Source of the DNA: Desarmillaria ectypa | Lineage: Eukaryota; Basidiomycota; Agaricomycetes; Agaricales; Physalacriaceae | Direction: 5' to 3' | Assembly (NCBI GenBank): GCA_030407005.1 | Contig: JAUDYN010000011.1 | Span: 1,602,501 to 1,666,500 of the forward strand | Length of the DNA stretch: 64,000 nt | In this document: in pieces, positions 1 to 12,800 of the stretch | How positions within the stretch are numbered: the first letter of the stretch is position 1 | How the letters are laid out: each line of letters starts with the position of its first letter | Notes under the pieces: model-generated | Database searches by the model: none | What the model saw: only the letters and a program-made list of their open reading frames with translations | What the model was told of the DNA's origin: nothing | Position numbers and translations under genes: made by a program

Positions 1-832
1 GAGGGAAGACGTACATGGCAGCATGTTCACCTTGGTTCTTCACTGTAAGTGGCCATTTGGATAGCCAGCGTATGTTGTTGGATGTTTCTTCCAGCACTAT
101 GGGCGTGACACGTACAACAAGAACTGGATCTACCCCTCTGACGACTGGCTATTCGCTGCACGCTGGGAAATCCTCATTAACAACAGAGAAGAAGTCGATC
201 TGGTGCAGCTACTGACTTGGAATGACTATGGAGAATCGCACTACCTAGGACCTATCGAGGGATCTCAGTCTGGTTCGGATGCATGGACTACCAGATTTGA
301 TCATCAAGGTGATCCATCAGTCGCGAATTTCGGATGCCATTGTGCTGACAAGATCTTTGAGGTTGGCTGAAACTCGGGTCTTGGTACGCCAGCGCTTTCA
401 AAGACGGACACTTTTCGAACTTCAATTACAACGGCATCTACCTGTGGAGTCGTCTCTACCCTGCGGCAGCAAATGCCCCCAACGACAGCGTAGGGAAACC
501 TGATCGGTGGAACCTCGTAAGCTTTTAAACTTACAAATAGACGATTATGGGACGAATGACTTCTCTAGACAAAAGATGTTCTCTGGGCAGTCGTGTTTCT
601 GGAGCAGCCTTCTACGGTTTCACTGGTCTGCGGTTCTTCAAATCTCTTCTGGAAGCTGTCTAGTGGGACATGGAAGGTCAGTCTGCCGCTCAGCGAGAAT
701 TGCCAGGTCCAGGTCCAGGTGTCAAGGGATGGATACAACGACACGAATCTCAACCCGGATGGCTTCATTTTCAATCTGAATCCCTCTTCGTACAACTTCA
801 ATGCGCTTGTCGGCTATTATGGCTGGAGCTAA
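1..832 (+). CDS. Glycoside hydrolase family 71 (alpha-1,3-glucanase, mutanase), 3' part
   Basis: This is the C-terminal part of a secreted fungal alpha-1,3-glucanase that hydrolyses alpha-1,3-glucan in fungal walls. The gene starts before the window. Four exons can be joined by eye. The first ends in SPWFFT; the second begins HYGRDTYNKNW and carries LLTWNDYGESHYLGPIEG, a hallmark GH71 block; the third has NYNGIYLWSRLYP; the last starts near 577 (TKDVLWAVVFLEQ). The introns start gtaagt (about 44), gtgatc (about 306) and gtaagc (about 518). The tail after the catalytic part is a beta-rich segment of about 85 residues ending GYYGWS and a stop at 830-832. The family call is strong; exact exon edges and the final residues are less sure. 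Confidence 0.85.
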
Positions 833-1633
833 GCTGGAGGACGATGTGTATCGGCAAAACTATACTACCGCTTCTACACTCGGCGTCCCACTGTTTGACT
901 GTGACCTGTAACACTACCTACCTACCTATATGTTTTATTAGGTTTTATGCAAGCACCGGTCCTTCTTGCTTCTAATTTTGAGCTCAGGCTGGTTACAAAG
1001 CGAACTACACGCACCCTCAGCTGTATGAATACAAACGCTCGGAAAGGCGGGTTTGATAATGTACCGGGGTGGTGCAGCTACGCTACCGACTTATGCACCA
1101 CCACATTCTGGCCGACTCTTGTACGACATGTCTGAATGTCAACCTCGAATTCTATCCTGATGTTTGTCTTATTCTATATATAAGATGCGTATACTCGGAG
1201 GTCCCTTTGCGAACTATGTATAGAGTAAAAATGGCGCTATTGTCGTCAATTCCGTAAATCATCGTTGACTGAAGAAATTTACGCTAAAAGAAGAATATCC
1301 AGTGACGGCTATCCTATCGTATTTACGCTTTGCAGCAACGGCCTCCTGTGTGTGTATAATGCCGCACGTCTCTCCCCCGCGACTCGCGAGCTGGTATGTT
1401 CATCTGTTAACAAAAATTTCCCGTTCTTGTGTGCTGCTAGAGCACCATGCTAATACTTTCTTCTGTCGTTGCGCTATTCAATGCGATGGCCAAGAGCAAG
1501 GGACGAATAGGTGTTCAAAACGTTCAATTCTTTAACGCCGTCGGAACCGACAAAATGCATCCATAATCAATGACTGACACAATGAATTGATACATTTTAC
1601 GAGCAGTGAGTCGTCGGTAGTGCAGTTACCACC
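833..1633. other. Intergenic, no gene seen
   Basis: About 800 bases between the GH71 gene and the next start. Only short, unconvincing reading frames occur. It should contain the 3' end of the GH71 transcript and the promoter of the following hydrolase. Confidence 0.5.
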
Positions 1634-3026
1634 ATGTTGTTTCTCTCTTTCTACTTACTAGCGTCTCTCACTTTTGTTCTATCTCAAGGTAATCCCAACC
1701 CGACCGTAGGCGGGGATCCCGACAATGGCTGGCAGACATTGCCACAGGTCATAGATGCTACCGCATACCCTGACTGGGACGTGGGGGGTGGAAGTTTAGT
1801 GGGTTTCATGGCTTCAAGTCTTCGGGGATGTTAACTGATACGCATTTGTAGCCCGTATACCAAACCAACAGCGTTGATAATGGAAATATAACTAGGGCAG
1901 TGATAGTTTTACCTGGACGAGTATGTCTTCCTCCTACCTGACCGTGTTACGAGCTAATGATGAGCTCTTAGAACCGGGATTGTTGGTTCTGTAGGCTCGT
2001 ACTTCACTCCCAAGCGCTGGAATGTTTATCCTTGTGAATTAGATTGGAACGTCATGAACAATGCTCTGTCTAATGCAACAAGGTCTGGGGCCGTTAGTGG
2101 ACGCGACAACATATCTATCATGGGACCATGCTTCTTCACGCAACCCGACATGAAAGCAGGTGCGGCCCACGATGGTCAGATGATTTGGGGCGCAACAACT
2201 TGGGTTAGTGGGCATGAGAGCATCACCCCGCCATATCTCAGTAGTTTTGCCGTCCTCGACGCCTTGGTGGAGTACTACATGGATATTCGCGTATATCCAA
2301 ATCTTAAAGTAAGTAACGAAGCGCTGCAGAATTCCTGTGATACTGACCATTTTCCCAGACCATCGTCATCGCGGGACATTCAGCAGGTGCGCAAATGACC
2401 CAGCGCTACGCTGCTTTACGGAGATCGACTGAAAACGATGATCGGCTTCACTTTTGGATCGGTGAGTTCGTTACCCTCCCCGGAACTACCTCGTTCAAGC
2501 AGAACAGCCAACCCCGGGTCATTATGCTGGTTGACAAAGGATCGGCCATTCCCTAACGCAACGTGTGGAGGTGTGGACGACTACAAGTATGGATTGTCCG
2601 GTCGCTTTCCGGCATACTCTTCCGGGGATATGGCTAGAAATGGTGTGGTATCGAGATATAACAATAGGAACGTACACTATGCGTGGGGTTTAGTAAGCAT
2701 ATCTCTTCGACTGTACTTAATTAGCATTCCAGCTTACCTTGCGTTTAGAGGGATAATGGTCCTGGTGACACACGATGTGAAGCACTAGTCAGGAACCTCT
2801 TTTCTATCTTGTATGAAGTTACTGAGCGAATCTCTCGTTTCAGACGCAAGGGAACACCCATTTAGAGAGAGGCCGGAATTTCGTTGCAATGCTAGAGGGT
2901 TCGGAGGGTTCTCTGCCGCAAAGTGCAACCGTTGACTGGGTCGAGGGAGTGTCACACTCGAACGAGGATATGATGAATAGCGAGGCTGGGATTGACAAGG
3001 TCAGGATGGCCTCTCGCTCCATTTGA
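1634..3026 (+). CDS. Secreted alpha/beta-hydrolase fold protein
   Basis: The start MLFLSFYLLASLTFVLSQG is a signal peptide, so the product should be secreted. The nucleophile elbow GHSAG is visible at the start of the exon after 2360 (TIVIAGHSAGAQMTQRY), with serine as predicted nucleophile. Downstream blocks are DDYKYGLSGRFPAYSSG, GRNFVAMLEG-like text (ERGRNFVAMLEGSEG) and VDWVEGVSHSNEDMMNSEAG, where the His of GVSH is a likely catalytic histidine. I join about six exons with introns near 1795-1851, 1921-1972, 2308-2359, 2460, 2697-2750 and 2789-2845; the last exon ends ASRSI at 3026. The family resembles uncharacterised secreted fungal hydrolases/esterases. The substrate is unknown. Exon borders around 1970-2050 and 2460 are the least certain. 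Confidence 0.7.
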
Positions 3027-3920
3027 ATTTTGAATCCAATGCAAATCGATAGTTGTTCCTGTATGACAATGCTCCGAGTCAGGCTCTTCCTCAGCTTCGG
3101 ACCAGCGGGGCAGCCAGGAGCATGATATCATGGCCGGTTTATCTCATACCCGTGATCCTGCTGCTTAGATCCTAGAGGATTGTATACCGAAACCTGGATA
3201 CAGATTGTTTTTGCTATACACGTAGATGTTCTGTATGTGATACTGGCATAGACGTCACTCATGAAGGCAATACGGTCATCAGATGAATGTACAGAGTACC
3301 AAAACTCGGAGATGATGATCTCGACGAGCTCGACGAGCAGCTGAGTGTTATAGGCACCATCGTTGGTGTCAAGAGAGAGTGGAGAAGAGAATTTCGACGT
3401 TTCGGTATATCTCGGTAGAATCCAAGCAAGTTATTCGGGATAAGCCTTTTTTCGGTGTCTGAAGTATGGATCCAACGAAAAGGACTCGGGCCAAGGGATG
3501 TCAAACATGACCGCATTGTTGAACGGTAAAATGGTACGGTCTTGAAAGAAATACAAGTTAGTCACGACGTGATGTCGGGGTAGTCTTCTAGAGAAATCGC
3601 AAGCTTAGCTCGCCGTTCCTGGGAAAACGACGGACGCACCTCTGTTCTTTCAACTTCTGCAATCCCTGCCATTGAACTTGCTCATGCCTCGCATTACCTG
3701 CACTTCATCTGAGGGCTCCGCACCATACAACATTGTCATTGCCATGTTATTATAGTGTAACAAGAGAATACATTCACATAAACCATCAAAAATATGGTGC
3801 CAGGCCGGAGACGGCCGAGAGGCAGGCACAGAGTCCCACACGGACTTAAATAGTCGTGCGTAAACGCATTTCCTCGGTTTGGTTACTTCGTTTCAACTTT
3901 TCTGTCATCCCCCAGGGGTA

Positions 3921-3932
3921 CCCCCCCCCCCC
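3921..3932. repeat. Poly-C run
   Basis: Twelve consecutive C residues directly after a GGTA. A homopolymer of this length is prone to length error in assemblies. Confidence 0.9.
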
Positions 3933-4002
3933 TCTTCAAGCGAGCGATCTGGATTAACTTAGTTAATTACAGCACTGCTAAGTACAAAAGTACACCGCTC
4001 TA

Positions 4003-4041
4003 CAAAATTAAAATTAAAATAATAAAATAAAATAAAATAAA
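4003..4041. repeat. A/T microsatellite (AAAAT-like)
   Basis: Imperfect tandem repeat of AAAAT/AAATA units, seen as runs of aaaattaaaat and then aataaaataaaat. It lies in the gene-free stretch. Confidence 0.8.
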
Positions 4042-5486
4042 CCATCGAAAATAACTTTTCTTGAGATCCTTGCGGTTGTGGATATAGGACAAAAGTTTTC
4101 GATTTTCATTAAGATATATAGCCTCTGCTACCACCTCAAGAAGGAGTTTTCAATCTAAGGGAAGAAGGGGATGCTTGATAAGACCTACCAGTGTGGTGCA
4201 AAACGATTGTGAATGTCGTGAGACTGAGGTCAAAGGGGAAAGTGTAAATAGAAGACTATCCAACATCAGATTCCACCTTATATGTCCGTCAATATAGCCC
4301 TTTTACTCTGGATCAAATAGCGCGAGTACTAGCCATATGATTTATGTGGAATGGTTGCCCCGAAAATCGCGACCTTCGTATGAAAAGGAACAAAAATCTT
4401 TATATCGTGCGTGTTCTGCCAAGGCTAGACCAGGAGGATAAGCAGAAGAGGTCAAACTCATCAAATGAGCGGATAACACAAGACCCAATCAGGAAAACTT
4501 GTTTTTACAAACTCAGTATACATTTTTCACACTTTCATGACGCCTGTTCTTCTGAAAATCAATCTTGATATCTAGAAATCGAGGATCTGAGAATAATGCT
4601 GGATTCCCTTGACAGAATTCAGATCTATAACCCCGCATGTGTGCCCGACCAGAGTGGCACTGCTGACCGTGACGCTGGTCGTGCCGACCGTCGAAAGTCA
4701 TGTCTGCGTGTTATGCACGAAATCAAATCCACTGAAGTTGACCTGAAGTCAGCTTCACCTCCATCGGTAGTTGGACTAGGTTTGGATTCAATCATTGCCT
4801 TTCCTGTCAAGGACAGGATCGTTGTTGGCGAGGATTAGCGTAAATGATAGCCATCCGGCATCATCCCATAACCGTAATATTAAAGTGTCATAATCATGAA
4901 GTGCACTTCAAAAGGCAAATAAGTAATATGGGTAGTACTGGCTGGGCATTGTTGGTCGCGCGCCATGTTCGAATTGATTTTTCATCACCTCACCCATAAA
5001 AAACCACGATTTTGCTTAAAGGACCTACTGACAGCGGTTTAGTATGCAATAAAGTGGAATCTGACAAAATATCAGCTGGGTACTTTTGAGGATGCCGTTC
5101 CGTCATAGTTAAAGAAACGTCCGATATAGGCTGATGGTTCCATCATCTTAGCCAGCTATGTGCATAGCATTGGAAGAGTAGCTGCCCGTCACCGGTTCAC
5201 CCCTTAGGTCCCTCAAAACGTGACAGATCATAGAAGATAGGATAGAACGAATATTATTTGAGGTATCTTAAATTCTGGTTCTCGCTCTATGGTGATAAAA
5301 CCAGAGAACAAATTCCTATACAGCTCGGATAAGCTACGCCAAACACACTCACAGAGTGATTAGAATAAATCTACATCTGCTCCCTCACATCAGATGGGCG
5401 TGAGCACCGCACCGCACCGCAATTCGCCTTTGCCTATTCTTGAGATTGGAATGAAAGACGACGATCAAGTAGCACAGTTGCTAGTA

Positions 5487-6621
5487 TTAGAGCTTCGAGG
5501 TCGCCTTTGCATGAAGCGGCGCAAACGTAGGCGCGCGTCTTGCCTTCATAGCAGACACGTTTTCGATAATATCCTATATTTGAGAAAGATGCTCAACGGA
5601 TGTGAAAAAAAAGGCACATGAAAACGATACCTACCCTTGTTTGAAGAGCTCCCCCATTCCAAACTGCAGTATATTCAAGATTCGCAGCAATGCTGTTATC
5701 CAAGGCATGACTTATGATATGCTTCGTGCCCGCCACAGCGACGGGACTCTTCGAAGCAATCACCTTGGCCAACTCCAGAGCTGCACCGACAACATCTTCC
5801 CTACCGCCTTCAATAACCGAAGACAGCAGACCCATCTTTTCTGCTACAGCAGCCGAAAAAGTCTGTGACGTATAACAGAACTCTCTGACGAGGGACATGT
5901 TGCCTGCAATCTTGGGCAGATATGCCAGTGTGCCTATGTCAGCTGCAAGTCCCACATCTGCTTCCTGTAAAATATAAATATCAGGAGTCTGGAAAAGAGT
6001 TTGGTTGGGCTGGTGATGCACCTTGACACTAAAGGTAGCATTCGAAGCTGCATAGCGGATATCGCAGGCACAGACAATATCAACGCCCAGACCGAGGACG
6101 GCACCATGTATCGCAACAATAACTGGGAATGGACAGCGGGCTGGTGCGCCGATGGCATACTGGAACGTTTTGATATGCTTCGAGTGCTTGATGGCCAGCC
6201 TAGCGGTGTCTTCGTCGGATTGGGAAGATGACAAGCTTGCCAAATCAGACACTTCAGTACACCATATCACTGTTGGCCAATTGAATACACTAAAGAAGAA
6301 TACTCACAGTCAATTCCGGCCGTAAAAATCTTTGGTAAGGCCGATGACAAGACGACGGCGCGCACATCCTCTTCCGCCAATTTTTCGAACAGTTCCCCAT
6401 ATTGTGTCCAGAATCTTTCATATAATGAGGACTGCGAATATAAGGCTAAACTGTGTGTTTCTCACTCGACGTTAAAGGCGTTCACAGATTTTCTAGAATC
6501 AAAATTAGTGCCGTGACTTGTCGTAGCCAAAAAGCGGCCCTTACCTGGATAATTCGACGTGAAAAACATGAGGTGACGGCTCAGAGACGCGAATAAACTT
6601 CGTAGAGAATTGCGAAGCCAT
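5487..6621 (-). CDS. ECH1: Delta(3,5)-delta(2,4)-dienoyl-CoA isomerase, peroxisomal (enoyl-CoA hydratase/isomerase family)
   Basis: Crotonase-fold enzyme that moves double bonds in dienoyl-CoA during beta-oxidation of unsaturated fatty acids. Exon 1 starts MASQFSTKFIRVSEP at 6621 and ends VFHVELSR. A later exon gives AEEDVRAVVLSSALPKIFTAGID, the oxyanion-hole strand typical of ECH1. The 6270-5593 region supplies PFPVIVAIHGAVLGLGVDIV (second oxyanion segment), CDIRYAASNATFSVK, then after an intron ADVGLAADIGTLAYLPKIAG, with the catalytic acidic residues expected in this block. The last short exon encodes MKARRAPTFAPLHAKATSKL and stop at 5487-5489, so the protein ends in SKL, a canonical peroxisomal targeting signal type 1. 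Family assignment and the SKL end both support peroxisomal beta-oxidation. Downstream of UBP14 on the same strand. Confidence 0.85.
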
Positions 6622-6782
6622 TCGTTAATGGAGTGAATCCGAGTTCAACAGCGGGCATGATGATGACGGTTGACATTAAGTAGGAGCCTCCGGCATTCAA
6701 AATAGCCGAGCTGCCGACAAGCAATACACTTGATAATTTTCTCTTTCATACTAAGGTATCGTACACAAACGCAAAAATGGGA

Positions 6783-9626
6783 TTATACTTTCTCAAAAAT
6801 ATACAGATACGCCAGCCTCTTCAAATCTTTCACGCTTTCATCATCGGCTTTGACGACCTTCTCATCGTTGAACAGCACCCACTGGTCTCCGATCTTGATA
6901 TGCGCCACATAATGACCGGAATGCACGGAAGGTCCCTTGTGAGAGATGAAGGCCTTTAGCTCGTAGATCGCTGGGACCGTCTTTGACCCTCCAATCACTG
7001 GCTCTGAGGGCTGAGCGGTTGCGGGCGCACTGCCGTCTTCGCCAGAGTCGTCAGGATGGTTAAACAGCCATTCTACGGCTCGTTCGGCGTCGCCTGCCTA
7101 TAAGGATATACATTATCTGAGTATTCATCCACCAAACGGAAAAGAGAACGTACGGTTTCCCGAAGAGATTTCCTCGCTTGTGCAGGAGTGAAACCCATAT
7201 CCGAGAGCATGCTAACCTGCTCAGGAGATGGCTCAAAAGTGGCAGCTGAAGATGAGGCAGGCAGGATAGGTTCATCGATATCTGCAGTGGTGTTAGCACT
7301 TGAGATCGTTGCGCCAATGATATACGTACCTGGATCTTCCATGTGGCCGAACAACCATTCCATGGCAACTTCAGGGTTGCTGTTTCCAGTAGCAAGCAAC
7401 GCCTTCTGGCAACGAACAACCGGAAAGCCCATCGCTTCCAGTTGCGCCATCGCATCCTCGTTGAATTGGGGCAATGTTGCAGATGCTATAGTGCCGATTA
7501 AATAGGAAGACAGTTAAAAGAACACGGGGACATTACAGGCTTCGTTCTCCGGTAATGCGATTTCGTCAGCTTGCAGTCCATACCCCAACTGATTGTCCGT
7601 GAACTGGAGCTTGTCTCCGATAGGTAGTAGAACAGGTATGTCAAGTTTTGCTGGAACCCAGTTCACCAGTTGGAACTTTTTGGCATGAACGACAAGTACG
7701 TCGGGGAAAGAGGCAAACTTGTTTTGTCTGCAGACATGACCCTTAGCAAGCAATGCATTTCAAAAACGGAGTAAATGCTACCTGAGAGCATGAACAGATT
7801 TTTGACAGGACGGGCAAGCGTATTCGAGGGCCTCGACACCGAGTAGCGACCCCAAGCATTGCCACAGTTCGACCTCCTCATAGAGCGTCTTTCCATCGGT
7901 GCCCTTGCCCTTCTCTACGGCAGGAACGGATACACTGACGATATCCATGTTATCCACTCTATACCTGACCTTTTTGCAGTCGTTGCACTGCAGTCTTTGC
8001 TCCATACCATAAGCAAACACCGACGTCGCGTCTATAAAGAGGCTAATCATTAGCATCTTCTTTTACCAGAAAAGCTGAACAAACCTGGCTCAGCACGATC
8101 TTTATGTTTGTGCCCGTCCCGTCGTAGGGAAGTAATCAGGTACGTAAAGAACTCCTCCGAATCCTGCTGTTTCATAGTCGAGAACTCTTCATGTCCTTTT
8201 CCAATGAGTGCTTTGAACCCGATTGGTTTGATACCAGCTTGAAACACGGGCACCGTCGTATCTGCCCCAGGAGAGGACAAATATTTTGCCGGACGGGAGT
8301 ATCGTCCACTCAGTAGACCATCTGCCACCTTGTGCATCTGACATTCAATGCAATCAGCGGGTAACGGTTCTGTACATGTTGCAGCATGGTTCTGGGCAAG
8401 CGCGCCGTAACGCTGCTGGAATGCGGGAAGAGAGAAGAGGGCTTGAAGCACTGAAGCCATATAGCAACTAACAAGCGCCGTTAGAAATATCCTACCTTTA
8501 AGTTTAACCGCTATACCTGTTTCCAAGGTTGGATAGACCAGTCAGCCCAGGACCGCAGACTGGCCTAAGGGCTTTTCCGTCGTCGCCAGTAAGGGAAAAG
8601 TCATATTTTAGGTTGTGCTCGATTTGGAGCTCCGTCATGCTTTTCTCGGTCTTCGTCTGGGTCTGAACATTAATTCCGAACGTTGCTAGATGAGAAGCTA
8701 GTTCAGAGTCGAGCTTAGAATCATTGCATTGGTAGCAGTAGATGTCGGCGCCGCCTTCTGGAGTAATTGTTCCGAGTTTGACGCTGACTGGGTGTTGGGT
8801 AGCTTCATAATGGGCCAAACCGTGTCCATTACCGTCCACGCCGCCGATTTGCTGGCGGCCACAGCCAAGTGAGCCACACGTCAGACACAACCATAAATTC
8901 TCCTTTAGATCGCAAGCCGAGCAATGAGCGAGGCCAGAGGCGGGTATGGGACCAGTAGCACATTGTTCCAGGGTAAGGGTATGTTCACAGGGGGGAATCT
9001 CTTCTTCCCAGGCTCTAACTTCGGACTGTCTAGCGGATGACATGGATTGCACCACACCTTGCACCAGTGTTTGAACCTACATACTATTAAAGGATGTTCA
9101 GGATTCGATGGTAATGCAACGTACCTGAGGGATCTTCATCGCTTCACGAATCTCTGCACCGTTAACACTATCGCATTGCCAGCATTTCACGACCGTCTGA
9201 TAATCGTATTTGTCTTCTTCGCGTTCCTCCACAATGGAGAGTTTCGTCATTTTGGCTGGTGGTTCCTCGTCCTCATACTAAAAGTTTGTAAACAAAATAA
9301 CTGTAAAGATGGACTGCGACGTACGCGTTTCGCAGATGGTTTCAACTTGCGTTTCACGTTGAGAGTGAAAGGGTGGCCATGCTTCGAGGCATGCAGAAGG
9401 GCGTGACGTCGCTCGGGATCGAGACAGCCGCCATTGAAGCATGTTAAGCAAACTTCAATTCCTTGAGAATCGTCCTGGGATCACGTCAGATCTACCGCCA
9501 CTCGGTGCCATTGTGCTACTTTACCTGGGAGTCAAAACATTGTGTACACTCTTCTCGGTGGACAGACTGAGATAGTCGCAGAAGCTGAAGGCGTGATAAT
9601 TGATCCAGGTGAGCACAGGAAGACAT
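6783..9626 (-). CDS. UBP14: Ubiquitin carboxyl-terminal hydrolase, UBP14/USP5 type
   Basis: Cysteine deubiquitinase that disassembles free polyubiquitin chains to keep the proteasome running. The start at 9626 gives MSSCAHLDQLSRLQLLRLSQ, then CTQCFDSQ and CLTCFNGGCLDPERRHALLH (N-terminal zinc-finger-like part). A UBP zinc finger follows (HCSACDLKENLWLCLTCGS, GHGLAHYEATQHPVSVKLGT). The catalytic Cys box GLSNLGNSCYMASVLQALF is created by an intron (8521-8473), and QQDSEEFFTYLI follows. Two UBA domains lie near 7450 (AQLEAMGFPVVRCQKALLAT) and 7200 (MLSDMGFTPAQARKSLRET, continued after an intron by DAERAVEWLFNHPDD). The His box HSGHYVAHI and ending YLYIFEKV stop at 6783. The domain order matches the complete USP5/Ubp14 architecture; nothing looks missing. 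Confidence 0.93.
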
Positions 9627-9860
9627 GAAAGTGGTGTCGGTGAAAGTATAAAGGAAAGTGGTGGAGTAAGACCTTATTTCTCGAGCACGTGACATGGTGA
9701 TGCCTTCGGGCTCCCTCCCGGATCAAAGTTTCTCTCATATTCGTTGCCCAAGTTCAGAAGAGAGACGTACAACGAGAAGCACTAATTCTCCAAACTTAAG
9801 AGTCTAAATTCCTAAGCTCACCTCCAGAAATAAATATATTGACAATACCCAAGCTATACG

Positions 9861-12800
9861 TTAGGACACATAATATAATGCTTGTCCAGCATTCACTGAT
9901 TCCCCAGGTTGGACCACAATAGCTGTAACAGTCTTCCCAACCTCTTCCTCACCAAAGTTGATCGCAACCTCGGTCTTCATCGCTTCGAGAATTATCGCGG
10001 TTTCCATGCTCGATTTGATCTGATGCCCAACCTCGACTTCAACCTTCCACACATTCGCAGACAGAGGACTTGATACTGGAACACCCGAGTCATCTGACGT
10101 GCTGTTGTTCCCCCCAGAAGACTGCTCCGCTTCTTTGGCAGCTATCCAATCTTTGAACAGCTCCTCTTCCCTATGAGGGGCGTAGCAAAATCAGCAAGAC
10201 TCAAATGATACAGAAAAGTCACTAGTCACACCTCAAAGCTTCCGCTGCGCTCATTGCCTTCTGCGTCTTGATGATAGCATCCACCTCGGCTTGATGCGCT
10301 TTGTTCTGTTCAACGTACTCCGACAAAGAAAACAATACCTTCCTGACTTCCGGCTTGAACTTGCCTGCTTTGAACGCCCGAGAGAGCTAGTCCTTGTGAA
10401 TAATGGATTACATTCATAAACGAAAATAGCAGACCTTGAGGTACTCTTCCTCTGAAACCCGATACCACTCAATCTGATCGAATCTCTTCATCATGAAATG
10501 AGAGCCGTTCCATGTATCTAAAGCCGGTCAGAAAAACTGGACAGGCCGCAGATGCATGACTTACTCCAAGTGCTTAGAGTCCGACCAAGTAGCTGATACC
10601 CGCCCGCTGATTCCAATGGATATATAGAGCCAACAACTCCTGCCAAACCAACGGCGCCTTCAGGTGTATAAAGTCTTCATCGCGAAACATCAATTCAGGC
10701 TACAAAAGGACTCGATGAATTAACCTAGTTGGGTTGTACTTTTGCCCTAAGAGGCGCTTTCGGGGATCCATCTGGAAGTGGAAATATTGTTTAACTGTTT
10801 GTTGCGAGCAAAAATTTTGCAATGTGCGTACCGGAGAGATAAAGGGCAAGCCGACAACTGACACCAACGAATAATGAGTCGATGGTATTCGAGGTGCGTC
10901 GCGCAGCACTCACAGAACCCAGTCCCAAAAACTAACCATGGAGATGCTAGCATTGAGTCGGTGACCTCGGACTTCGATTTCATCCCGCTGCACCGTGCAA
11001 TGTACTCCTGTAGCCGACAATCAGCAGGTTATAAAATCCCCTATCAAAAACCGACGTACCACATTGTTTGGTAGATACACCGCCTGCGATCGGACTGTTT
11101 TCATGTACCGGTCTACAGCGTCTTGGCACCACGAGTCGTCGGGGACCTTGAAGACAATCAGCGCCTCATACATGAACCGGTCATTAACTCCACTTACCAG
11201 AGGCATCCGGTATACATCTACCTCAAGGGGCGGCATGTGCATCGCGTCGGGAAGATCAGCATCAACCTCGATCATTATCTTCAGTAATGCCTCCGCATCA
11301 GTGACTCGCTCATCAAAGTGTATCATCAAGCTTCGAATTAGCAAAAGCGTCGTCAAGATTCCTGGAATCTGGCGCTTGTTGAGCTCGCGTGAAAACGACT
11401 CCAATCTCGCACAGATAACGACGTCAAGACGCATCGGACCGACTTCCAGGAAGAGGAAGGAATCTCCGACCTGGCGTATCTTACTTTCTGGGCGGAGAGC
11501 CGAGGCCGGTATATGTGCGCGTAAGGACGATTCAGGTATTTGACCGGTGGCAATCCACTCCAGTATGCCTGAAGGTGTCACGGTCGAGGTTTCGAACTTG
11601 ATGCTCGCCTCGACGGCAGCAAGCCAGGTATCGTTACGTTGGTGTAGGCAAGGTGCGTCGCTCTGGCTGATCCCCTTGAACATGATGGTGTCGCCTGGTC
11701 GTATCTGACCCAGCTTCCAAAGGGAAGCAGCGGGTACTATATGGCAGTTGATTGTCAGCGAAGATATGATCTTGAAAGAAAAGCGAACCTTACCATTGAG
11801 GACGTTAGCAAAACCGCCAGCATCAGGAGCATCGACGCCAAATAGAACGGGAGTATCACCGTTCACATTGAGCGCCCCAATCGAATCTAATTAACGTCGT
11901 TGAGCTTTGGTGGGGAAAGCGGTAATTTATACTTACAGCCTACAAATCAAAGATCAGCCTCGATATTTTTATGAGAATATCAATCATGACAGACCTTGGT
12001 CAACCACGTTGGAAGGATGGGAGCCACCTTCTCCACCATGCTTTCTCGCCCACTTGATTCGAGGACCTTCCAACCTAAGCCCACTGCGTCCACTTGAAGG
12101 ACTTACCTTCCACTTTGCTGATGTGAGCATTTCCTGCCCTTCTTGGGACAGATACTCATAATCCCATTGCGCCGCCGGCAGAACCTCAATATTCCATTCA
12201 TTGGGATAACGAGGAATAAGATGCTCCGGAACAGGAGCAGCAACATCGTCAACAGGGTCACACTGCGGGCTAAGGGAGAGAATGTCTCCTTTGACGAGCT
12301 GCCGGCCTTGATATCCTCCAACTCCGACCAACATCAGCGTGCTCTTGGAACCCATAAAACTAGCCGAACCAGGCAAACCACCGAAAACGGCGATATATGC
12401 GCGCAGTCCATGCGTCGACTATGATACACAGCGATTGATAAACCAAAGACACAAGCTAATGCAAATAAGACTTACAGTTCCAATCTTGAGGACACTGCCA
12501 GCCTTGATCGATAGACGCGTCCACATCCTTACAGGCGCGCCATCCAGTGTAACTGGACTTGCGGCACCGGTAACTGCAACTGCTGTTGCTCTGTGAAACT
12601 TGAGGGTGGGACCACTAACATCATGGATAAAATGGTCAGGCAGTTGGAGAGACAAACGCGGATTGCTCACATCATCGTCGCCTCGAGTAGCTCTGTTTCT
12701 AGCTTGTTTCTAACCAACATGTTGGCGACCTTCGCGGCAAGCATGTCCGCTGCACCACCGAGAGGAATGCCATTACCGACTGTCGGTCGTCCTGGAAGAT

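Larger units (their letters stand above)
3027..5486. other. Long intergenic stretch without a convincing gene
   Basis: About 2.5 kb with only short unrelated reading frames on both strands. None has recognisable domains or a chain of compatible splice sites. It contains a poly-C run and an A/T-rich microsatellite (listed separately). Confidence 0.5.

Noticed and set aside
4344..4838. Two plus-strand frames of 74 and 80 codons in the long intergenic stretch
   Set aside because: No domain, antisense frames overlap them, and no linking splice sites.
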